Assembly (NCBI GenBank): GCA_965262315.1
Contig: CBDHFJ010000057.1
Span: forward strand, 1-20,689
DNA from: JBCCFK01 sp965262315
Lineage (GTDB): Bacteria; Actinomycetota; Acidimicrobiia; Acidimicrobiales; UBA8592
Reading direction: 5' to 3'
Length of the DNA: 20,689 bases
Below the pieces are notes generated by a model. That model did not search any database, had not been told where the DNA came from, and was given only the letters and a program-made list of their open reading frames with translations. This document shows positions 14,568 through 20,689 of this stretch, piece after piece (the first letter of the stretch is position 1; each line of letters starts with the position of its first letter). Position numbers and translations under genes: made by a program.

Positions 14568-14996
14568 TCATCCCACGAACACCGCTTCGGAGAACCGGAT
14601 CCCGCGCTCGAGTGTCTTGTGGACCGGGCACCGCACCGCCACCTCGGCCAAGCGTTGCCGCTGCGCCTCGTCGAAGTCGCCCTCGATGAAGATCTCCGAC
14701 GACACGGTGTCGATGAACCCCTGGTCGTCGTCCTCGCAGAACGCACAGTCGTCTGCGTGAACCTTCTCATAGGAGTACTGGGCCGAGATCGACGTCACGG
14801 GGATCCCCTTGCGGCTCGCGTACATCGACAGGGTGATGGTGGTGCACGCCGCCAACGAACCCAGCAACAGTTCGTACGGGTTGGGGCCGGTGTCGGCGCC
14901 CCCGAGGTCGGGTGGCTCGTCGGCGCGCCAGGTGTGGCGCCCGTTCGTGATGTCGACCTCGAAGCCGTTGGTCAGGTCAGCGGTGATGGTGGGCAC
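14568..14996 (-). CDS. OsmC/Ohr-family peroxiredoxin
   Basis: This 142-residue protein has the two reactive cysteines of the family: Cys51 in GSLAACTTITLSMYA and Cys123 in VRCPVHKTL. The active-site Arg candidate is in the N-terminal strand region (HTWRADEPPDLGG). It should reduce organic hydroperoxides, or be a general OsmC-like thiol protein. Unusually, a second pair CAFC (84-87) sits in an acidic insertion (ADDC...CEDDD) between the two halves, which might bind a metal or act as a redox switch. The start is a GTG with GGAGG four bases upstream. The alcohol dehydrogenase gene is 91 bp upstream on the same strand. Confidence 0.92.
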   Translation of the reverse strand: MPTITADLTNGFEVDITNGRHTWRADEPPDLGGADTGPNPYELLLGSLAACTTITLSMYASRKGIPVTSISAQYSYEKVHADDCAFCEDDDQGFIDTVSSEIFIEGDFDEAQRQRLAEVAVRCPVHKTLERGIRFSEAVFVG

Positions 14997-15066
14997 GAGG
15001 CCTCCGGGTGGGTTGCGGGATGACGCCGTCGGACTCGATGTGCAACCCGGCCGAGAGCGCCGACGT

Positions 15067-15080
15067 TCCCGGCGCCGGGA
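15067..15080 (-). terminator. GC-rich palindrome after the alcohol dehydrogenase gene
   Basis: TCCCGGCGCCGGGA is a perfect 14-bp palindrome beginning 7 nt past the dehydrogenase stop. It can fold into a 5-bp stem with a 4-nt loop. This is weaker than the hairpin at 14535, and it may only partly separate the dehydrogenase from osmC. Confidence 0.35.
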
Positions 15081-15087
15081 CGAAAGC

Positions 15088-16035
15088 TCACGACGACGGC
15101 TCGATCACGACCTTGATGGCACCCGTGGAGCGGTCGCCGGCGGTCTCGAACGCCGTCGCCACCGCATCCAACGGGAACCGATGACTGATCATCGCCTCGG
15201 CGACCTCGGGTCGCTCGGCGAGCAGCCGCGCCGCGACCTGCACGTCGCGGCCCGCTCCGGTGGTGCGGCCGTACATGGAGGACGGGACCAACGACACCTC
15301 CTTCAGTCCGAGCGCCATGGCGGGAAGCTGGACCGCGGACCAGTACGAGCCAGGTATCGCCACGACGCCGCCCGGTCGGCAGCGCTGGATGGCATCGGCC
15401 AGTGCACTCTCGCTCCCAGCCGCCTCGACGACGACGTCGAAGCCGTCGCCGGCCTCCCCGCCGGCGCCGATGCGGTGTGCAGCGGCGCGCTGATGGTCGT
15501 GGCGGGCGGCCACCGCGACCTCGGCGCCGCGATCGAGGGCGACCGCGGCGGCCGCGAGTCCGATGCTGCCGGCCCCCACCACGCAGACCCGATCGCCGGG
15601 CCCGACGCCCGCACGGGCGATCGCACGGACGGCCACCGCGAGCGGCTCGACGAGGCACGCGTTCTCCACGGCGAGCCCCGCAGGCAACGGGACGACCCGA
15701 TCGGCAGGCACGAGCACCCGTTCTGCGAGACCGCCGTCCACGCCGATGCCGATGAGCGTCGCGGTGGCGTCAGCACACAGCCCGTCGTCTCCCGCGTCAC
15801 ATGCCGAGCAACGCCCGCAGCCGTTGACCGGCTCGACGGCGACCGGGGTCCCGTCGTCGGTCCGGCCGGCGATCTCGTGGCCGAGGATGCGGCCATCGAA
15901 CCCGCCCGATGCCAGCAGGTGGAGGTCCGAACCGCAGATCCCGGTCGCGGCGACGTGCACCACCACACCCTCGCCGGTGGGCTCGTCGACCGTGGTCGCA
16001 TCGATGGAGGTTCCGCTGACTCGTGCCGCTCGCAC
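15088..16035 (-). CDS. Zinc-dependent medium-chain alcohol/polyol dehydrogenase
   Basis: This 315-residue member of the MDR family has catalytic-zinc ligands Cys34 (TGICGSD), His53-Glu54 (GHE) and Glu130 (LVEPL). The structural-zinc set is complete: Cys73, Cys76, Cys79 and Cys87. A Rossmann motif, VGAGSIG (153-159), binds NAD(P). It is short for the family, which is usually about 340-350 residues; the nucleotide-binding half looks trimmed around 178-205. The closest type is threonine/sorbitol dehydrogenase-like, but the substrate is not readable. The start is a GTG at 16035 with no Shine-Dalgarno and a TAGGCT hexamer 7 nt upstream, so a leaderless mRNA is likely. It is divergent from the beta-lactamase-like gene and upstream of osmC. 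Confidence 0.9.
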   Translation of the reverse strand: MRAARVSGTSIDATTVDEPTGEGVVVHVAATGICGSDLHLLASGGFDGRILGHEIAGRTDDGTPVAVEPVNGCGRCSACDAGDDGLCADATATLIGIGVDGGLAERVLVPADRVVPLPAGLAVENACLVEPLAVAVRAIARAGVGPGDRVCVVGAGSIGLAAAAVALDRGAEVAVAARHDHQRAAAHRIGAGGEAGDGFDVVVEAAGSESALADAIQRCRPGGVVAIPGSYWSAVQLPAMALGLKEVSLVPSSMYGRTTGAGRDVQVAARLLAERPEVAEAMISHRFPLDAVATAFETAGDRSTGAIKVVIEPSS

Positions 16036-16042
16036 GACGTGC

Positions 16043-16048
16043 AGCCTA
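16043..16048 (-). promoter_or_regulatory. Candidate -10 for leaderless dehydrogenase mRNA
   Basis: TAGGCT on the minus strand ends 7 nt before the GTG at 16035, the same geometry as several other starts in the window that lack ribosome sites. Confidence 0.4.
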
Positions 16049-16117
16049 GGAGACCATCCGCCAGGGATCGGCCGCGAGCGCGCCGCATGCGTTCGAGCAC
16101 GAACCGCCGGCCCCGCC

Positions 16118-16139
16118 TACGGTTGGGCAACGGCCCAAC
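16118..16139 (+). promoter_or_regulatory. Candidate -10 with overlapping operator-like dyad of the beta-lactamase-like gene
   Basis: TACGGT (16118-16123) is followed by and overlaps the perfect dyad GTTGGGC-aacg-GCCCAAC (16122-16139). The ATG is 17 bp further on, with GGGAG between. A dyad across the likely transcription start is the usual place for a repressor site, but a 5' leader hairpin is possible. Confidence 0.4.
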
Positions 16140-16156
16140 GACCCGGGAGCGCCGAC

Positions 16157-17289
16157 ATGAACATCGGCGACTGGCTGCGCAATCTGTTCAACGCGAGCGA
16201 AGCGACACCGCCCCCGCGCCTGCCGCCCGACGCCCCGGCTCGTCACGACATCGAAGCACGGTTGCGTGCGTCGAACGTACCAGGGGCAGCACTCGCTCGG
16301 ATCCGAGACGGCGAGGTGGCGTGGGTCGCCGGCTACGGCCGAACCCGTGCGGGCAGACGTGGCGCCCACGTCACGGGCGACACCATCTTCCAGGCAGCAT
16401 CGCTCAGCAAGCCCGTCACCGCCCTGGCGGTCATGCAGCTCGTCGAGGCGGGGGTGCTGTCGCTCGACACCGACGTGCGAACCATCGCCCGGCACCCCAT
16501 CCCGGAACACCCGATCCTCGCTCACCACCCTGATCAGCGCCGCCATCCCATCACCGTGCGGCTGCTGCTCCAGCACCGCAGCGGCATCGTCGGACGGGGC
16601 ACCACGCCCGCCGGTCGCCGCGACTACCTCGCCGAGAACGCGGGCGGCGGCTCGTTGCGCTACACCCGTCAGCGCGGCGTTCGGGTCCCGACCCTGGCCG
16701 AGTCGTGGTCGGGCGCGACCGGTCGCCTCGGCGTCACCGTGACCTACCCCCCGGGCAGCCGGGTCAGCTACAGCGGCGCCGGCTACCTCGTGCTCCAGCA
16801 CGTCATCGAGCAGGTCACCGGCCGGCCGTTCCACCAGCACATGGCCGATGTGCTGCACCAGTTCGGGGCTCGGGCCGCCACCTTCGAGATGGATCCGCCG
16901 GCCCACCTGCCGCTGGCGCGCGCGGCCACACCGTGGAGGGCCGAGAGCTCCCGGGCGGCTACGAACTGGTGCCGTGGAGCGCCGCAGGCGGCCTGTTCAT
17001 CACCGCGGCCAGCATGGCCGAGATCCTCGCCACCGTCGTCCGACGCGACGACGCCGTCCTCCAACGGGCATCCATCGACCGCATGGCCACCGAACGGCTC
17101 GGGCTGTCGGTCCGGCGCCGATCCGGACGAACCGTCGTCCTGCACGGTGGCGACAACGGTGGCTACCGCGCCTCCATCACCGGGGTGCTCGAAGACGCGT
17201 CTGGCGCCGTGGTCATGACCAACGGGCGCGCCGCCGACGGCCCCGACCTGCGACGAGCGCTCTCGGAGGTCGTCCTCGACCCGTCCTGA
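16157..17289 (+). CDS. Serine beta-lactamase-family (class C-like) hydrolase, frameshifted
   Basis: The ATG at 16157 follows GGGAG and encodes MNIGDWLRNLFNAS. The first frame contains the SxxK motif Ser82-Leu-Ser-Lys85 in FQAASLSKPVTALAV and a YSG (205-207) in place of the class C YxN. After PAHLPLAR (about residue 255) similarity moves to another frame, which continues GHTVEGRELPGGY, PWSAAGGLFITAASMAEIL and the HGGDNGGY region (KTG-equivalent) to the stop at 17287-17289. The switch lies at the GCGCGCGCG tract 16916-16924; removing two bases restores one frame of about 376 residues. There is no signal peptide, so a cytoplasmic esterase or peptidase-like role is likelier than antibiotic resistance. 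It is a sequence error or a recent pseudogene. Confidence 0.8.
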
Positions 17290-17334
17290 GCCGGCCACGG
17301 CGCGGCGAATTCGCTGACGAGGCGAGCGGCGGAC

Positions 17335-17340
17335 CAAGAT
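17335..17340 (+). promoter_or_regulatory. Weak candidate -10 for leaderless coaA mRNA
   Basis: CAAGAT ends 8 nt before the coaA ATG at 17349, and no Shine-Dalgarno sequence is visible. The match to TANNNT is imperfect, so this is the least certain of the leaderless candidates. Confidence 0.25.
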
Positions 17341-17348
17341 TGTCGGCC

Positions 17349-18285
17349 ATGGTCGCGCCAGCCCACTACCAACAGTTCGACCGCGCCGACTGGGCGGGGC
17401 TCCGGGCGGCCACCCCCATGACCTTGAGCGAGGACGACCTCGAAGACGTCCCGCGGCATCAACGAGCACCTCGACATGGCGGAGGTGACCGACGTCTACC
17501 TGCCGCTGAGCCGGCTGCTCAACCTGCACGTGGCCGCCACCCAGCAGCTCAGCGAGGTCACCGCGACCTTCCTGGGAGCCCTGCACGCCCCCGTGCCCTA
17601 CGTGATCGGCCTCGCAGGCAGCGTGGCCGTGGGCAAGAGCACCACGGCGCGCGTCCTCCAGACGCTGTTGTCGCGGTGGCCGAACACCCCACGGGTGGAC
17701 CTGGTGACGACCGACGGGTTCCTCTTCCCGAACGAGGAGCTGTTGGCTCGTGGCATCCTGCACCGCAAGGGCTTCCCGGAGAGCTACGACCAGGCTCGGC
17801 TCATCCAGTTCCTCGCCGACGTGAAGTCGGGCGCACCCGAGGCGCACGCTCCGGTGTACTCGCACACCGTGTACGACATCGTCGACGACGAGCAGATCAC
17901 CGTGGCCCGCCCCGACATCCTCATCATCGAGGGGCTCAACGTCCTGCAGACCCGCGGCCAGGACGGGAACCAGCCATCGGTCTTCGTGAGCGACTACTTC
18001 GACTTCAGCGTCTACGTGGACGCGGCCGAGAGTGACATCGAGCAGTGGTACGTCGAGCGCTTCCTGGCGCTGCGCGACACGGTGTTCCGGAACCCGGAGT
18101 CCTACTTCCGTCGATACGCCGAGCTGACCACCGACGAAGCCGTGGAGGAGGCCCGGAGCATCTGGGGCAGCATCAACGGCCCCAACCTCCACGACAACAT
18201 CGCGCCCACGCGTGACCGGGCCGACCTGGTCTTGCACAAGGGTGCTGCGCACGCGGTGTCCGAGGTGTGGCTCCGCAAGAGCTGA
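17349..18285 (+). CDS. coaA: Type I pantothenate kinase, frameshifted near the N-terminus
   Basis: This enzyme phosphorylates pantothenate with ATP, the first committed step of coenzyme A synthesis. The start at 17349 gives MVAPAHYQQFDRADWAGL and LRAATPMTLSEDDLEDV, matching the N-terminus of actinobacterial CoaA. The frame then breaks at CCC 17450-17452. In the next frame it resumes as RGINEHLDMAEVTDVYLPLS and continues to the end. Removing one base yields about 311 residues, the normal size. The P-loop GLAGSVAVGKST is at about 85-98, followed by TTDGFLFPN, HRKGFPESYD and IIEGLNVLQ. Because CoaA is usually essential unless a type III kinase exists, a sequence error is likely. If the break is real, translation could begin at the internal ATG 17476 (269 residues), lacking the N-terminal helix. 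Confidence 0.9.
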
Positions 18286-18315
18286 CGAGCCCGCGCGTCG
18301 TCGTGCCGGCCCGAC

Positions 18316-18342
18316 TAACTTCGCCACGGCCGAACCAGGAGG
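18316..18342 (+). promoter_or_regulatory. Candidate -10 and ribosome site of the MaoC gene
   Basis: TAACTT (18316-18321) is a good -10 match, 30 bp after the coaA stop, and AGGAGG (18337-18342) lies 4 nt before the ATG. No -35 is evident. The gene may therefore be transcribed independently of coaA. Confidence 0.45.
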
Positions 18343-18346
18343 AACC

Positions 18347-19205
18347 ATGCCGATCAACCCTGATGCCGTCGGAGCCGAGAGCCAGCCGGGCGAACGCTCC
18401 TGGAACTCGAAGGACTGCCTGCTCTACAGCCTCGGCGTGGGTGCCGGCGTCACCGACCCCACCGGATTCGAGCTCGAGTTCACCACCGAGAACACCCGGG
18501 ACGTCGAGCAGCGGGCACTTCCCACCATGGCGGTGGTGCTCGGCGGGGGCGGGCCCGACTCACCCCTCAGCAAGCTGGGCGACGTGAACTACGCCACGAT
18601 GGTCCACGGCGAGCAGGCCATCACCCTGCACAAGCCGCTTCCGGTCGAGGCGACGGTGCGGACCGTGAGTCGCATCAGCGGCATCTACGACAAGGGCAAG
18701 GCGGCGCTGGTGGTCCTCGACAACGAGGCCGTCGACACCAGCGATGGCCAGCCGATGTTCACCAGCACGTCCAAGCTGTTCTTCAGAGGCGAAGGCGGAT
18801 GGGGTGGCGGACCGCGGACCCGACAGCGGCGTCACCATCCCGGACCGCGACGCCGATCACGTGGTGACCTACGAGACCCGCACCGATCAGGCGCTGCTGT
18901 ACCGCCTCAACGGCGACCGCAACCCGCTCCACTCGGACCCCGCCTTCGCCGCCCTCGGCGGCTTCGACAAGCCGATCCTGCACGGCTTGTGCACCTACGG
19001 CTTCACCGGCCGGGCCCTGCTCCACGCCATGTGCGACAGCGACCCCGACCGCTTCGCGGCCATGGAGGGGCGCTTCAGCAGCCCGGTCATGCCCGGCGAG
19101 ACGCTGTCGATCCACATCTGGGAGCACGGCGACTCCACCGCGAACTTCCGCACCTTCGCGGGCGATCGGGTGGTTCTCGACAACGGGGTGCTCACCACCC
19201 GCTGA
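18347..19205 (+). CDS. MaoC-type enoyl-CoA hydratase (hydratase 2), frameshifted
   Basis: This is a double-hotdog hydratase that adds water to trans-2-enoyl-CoA to give (R)-3-hydroxyacyl-CoA. The first frame (MPINPDAVGAESQPGE to KLFFRGEGGW) is the N-terminal hotdog, up to about residue 154. The second frame carries the catalytic hotdog with the hydratase-2 motif YRLNGDRNPLHSDPAFA, whose Asp and His are the catalytic pair, then KPILHGLCTYGFTGRAL and a stop at 19203-19205. The frames join near GGCGGACC at 18806-18813; dropping one G restores about 285 residues, the usual single-chain length. The start is supported by AGGAGG. With the SDR and thioesterase upstream it suggests fatty-acyl or sterol side-chain metabolism. 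A sequence error is more likely than decay because both halves are well conserved. Confidence 0.85.
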
Positions 19206-19271
19206 TCGCTCGGGCCTTCGGCACGACGGCGTCCTCAACTCCGGGGGACTGGAGCCGATTGGCGGAAGGTC

Positions 19272-20689
19272 ATGTCTGGGGCACAACTGATGACAGCGGC
19301 GGGGCTTGGCGGGCCCGACCGCAGGCGTAGACGGCTGGCCTTGCTGTCTCCGTGGCTGGTGTTGGCGCTCGCGCTCACCGCCACGGCGATACTCGCCATC
19401 GACCGCAACGACGAGATCGACGCGATCCAACAGCAGTACGACGCGGTCGCTCGGTCTGAGTTCGCGCTCGAACTCGAGAGTGCGACCCAACACATCGACA
19501 ACGAACTGGACCGGATCGACGAGTTCATCGGTGGCGTCGTCGCGTACCTCGCCGACTCGGATCAAGCGGTCGAGCCAGCGTTGAGCGGCTACCTGGATGC
19601 GACCGAGGCAAGCGCTCGCTTCCCCGCGCTCCTCGGCATCACCGTGCCGACGGACGGCTCGACGCGGCCCGGGCCCGACGACCTCGGTGCGATCGGGCCC
19701 GAGATCCTCGCCGCCACCGACTTCGACGACGAAGGTTCGCCGATACTGTCCGCGCACATTGCGGGGGACACGGCGGTGGTCGCCGTCAGCTTCGAGGCGA
19801 CCACCCCCACCGGGCCCCAGGTGATCTCCCTCGTCTTCGATCAAGGCCCCTTCCTCCAGCGGGCGATGCTGCCGAACACGCGAGTCGAGAGCACCCTGAC
19901 CAACACCGGGCTGCCATTCGAGCCCACCGAACCGAGCAGCGCGGAGGTGACCGACACCGTCGGCGGACGCCGATTGGTGGCGGTGACACCGGTCGACGTC
20001 TTCGGGACCGGCTTCGAGCTCCGCAGCGCGAGCACGGGCGACCTGCTCCGCACAGCCGACAGCACGAGGCTCTGGGTCATCGTGGTCGCAGGCGTGGTGG
20101 CCGCCGTGGCGCTGTCCGCCGCGGTCCGCTCGCTCGTGCGGTCACGTGCCGCGGCATGGGAGTCCGCGGCCTCCGCGGACCGGCAGCGTGCTGCCCTCGC
20201 CGAGCGCTTCCGTGCCAGCTTCGACCTGGCGCCGATCGGCATGGCCGAGGTCGACGACGAGGGTGTGGTCATCGAGGCCAACGAGGCGCTCTGTCGACAG
20301 GCCGGACGGCCTCGCAACGACGTCGTCGGTGCCCCGCTGTCTTCGCTCGTCCACGAGGCCGACCGGGAGGCGCACGCCGCTCGGGTGCAGGCCCTGCTCA
20401 ACGGCATCACCGCCGCCAACCAGGGCGAACATCGCTATCGGCACGCCGATGGCCGCGACGTCTGGGTCCACGAGAGCATCTCGGTCATCCGACCCGATGC
20501 CAGCGAGGTGCGGTCCCTGCTGGTGCAGTCACAGGACATCACCGCCCAGCGACAGGCGGCGTGGGAGCTGGCCCAGGCAGCGCTGCACGACGAGTTGACC
20601 GGCCTGCCCAACCGAGCGTTGTTCCTCAACCGGCTGAAGCACGCCCTCGTCCGAGCCGAGCGCAGCGACACCCTCGTGGCGGTCATGTT
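19272..20689 (+). CDS. CHASE-PAS-GGDEF membrane sensor, probable diguanylate cyclase (3' partial)
   Basis: The frame is open from ATG 19272 to the window edge, covering 472 codons. A basic stretch (RRRRR, 17-21) leads into a transmembrane helix (about 22-43). An extracytoplasmic region follows (44-266) with CHASE-like features such as RFPALLGITVPTDGS, and then a second helix (about 267-290). A PAS domain occupies about 305-430 (FRASFDLAPIGMAEVD, ANEALCRQAGRP, and the closing VQSQDITAQRQ). A GGDEF domain begins at 438 with LHDELTGLPNRALFLNRL; its catalytic GGDEF loop lies beyond the window, so activity cannot be judged. An EAL domain may follow. GGAAGG lies only two bases before this ATG; the in-frame ATG at 19290 is an alternative start. 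It would couple an external signal to cyclic-di-GMP. Confidence 0.9.
   Translation, partial: MSGAQLMTAAGLGGPDRRRRRLALLSPWLVLALALTATAILAIDRNDEIDAIQQQYDAVARSEFALELESATQHIDNELDRIDEFIGGVVAYLADSDQAVEPALSGYLDATEASARFPALLGITVPTDGSTRPGPDDLGAIGPEILAATDFDDEGSPILSAHIAGDTAVVAVSFEATTPTGPQVISLVFDQGPFLQRAMLPNTRVESTLTNTGLPFEPTEPSSAEVTDTVGGRRLVAVTPVDVFGTGFELRSASTGDLLRTADSTRLWVIVVAGVVAAVALSAAVRSLVRSRAAAWESAASADRQRAALAERFRASFDLAPIGMAEVDDEGVVIEANEALCRQAGRPRNDVVGAPLSSLVHEADREAHAARVQALLNGITAANQGEHRYRHADGRDVWVHESISVIRPDASEVRSLLVQSQDITAQRQAAWELAQAALHDELTGLPNRALFLNRLKHALVRAERSDTLVAVM

Noticed and set aside
16916..16925. Programmed ribosomal frameshift in the beta-lactamase-like gene
   Set aside because: There is no slippery heptamer of the known type, no downstream pseudoknot was recognised, and two neighbouring genes have independent frameshifts, making sequence error simpler.
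16157..17289. Antibiotic-resistance beta-lactamase
   Set aside because: No signal peptide, YSG instead of YxN, and a disrupted frame; the broader serine-hydrolase family is mostly esterases and peptidases.

Overview
The window is about 20.7 kb of GC-rich, gene-dense chromosome. A WhiB-family iron-sulfur regulator (a family confined to Actinomycetota), GTG starts, several probable leaderless transcripts, a septum-formation-type secreted protein and a BON/OmpA protein resembling mycobacterial ArfA point to an actinobacterium. Acidimicrobiia is my best guess from gene content. No rRNA, tRNA, CRISPR array, insertion sequence or phage gene was recognised.

Left part (1-8119): a secreted CE18/Agd3-like polysaccharide deacetylase runs off the left edge through a repetitive Pro/Thr/Asp linker into what looks like the start of an RTX-type repeat domain. 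Upstream, on the same minus strand, is an overlapping mutA-mutB pair for adenosylcobalamin-dependent methylmalonyl-CoA mutase (propionyl-CoA to succinyl-CoA). Divergent from mutA is a stand-alone cyclic-nucleotide-binding protein. It converges on a secreted septum-formation-like protein across two strong hairpins. An FKBP peptidyl-prolyl isomerase follows on the plus strand.

Middle (8124-13135): a DHRS1-like short-chain dehydrogenase, a double-hotdog thioesterase and an alpha/beta hydrolase suggest acyl-CoA or lipid metabolism. A roughly 670-bp gene-poor stretch then holds one possible 63-residue ORF and a four-copy tandem array with a 62-63 bp period. Its inverted arms are invariant, and all substitutions fall in the loops. 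The array lies just downstream of a whiB-like/DUF2085-like membrane protein pair. A nitroreductase lies upstream of that pair on the same strand.

Right part (13262-20689): a membrane-anchored BON-BON-OmpA protein; an OsmC peroxiredoxin, convergent with it across a 13-bp-stem hairpin; a zinc alcohol dehydrogenase; then, all on the plus strand, a serine beta-lactamase-family protein, pantothenate kinase (coaA), a MaoC-type hydratase, and a CHASE-PAS-GGDEF sensor cut by the right edge. The beta-lactamase, coaA and MaoC genes each contain one frameshift within a 1.9-kb stretch, although conserved motifs continue in the new frame. Because coaA is normally essential, local sequence or assembly errors are the likeliest explanation, with true pseudogenes as the alternative.

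The most unusual non-genic structure is the 63-bp array at 11084-11318. No complete, clearly novel multi-gene system was found.
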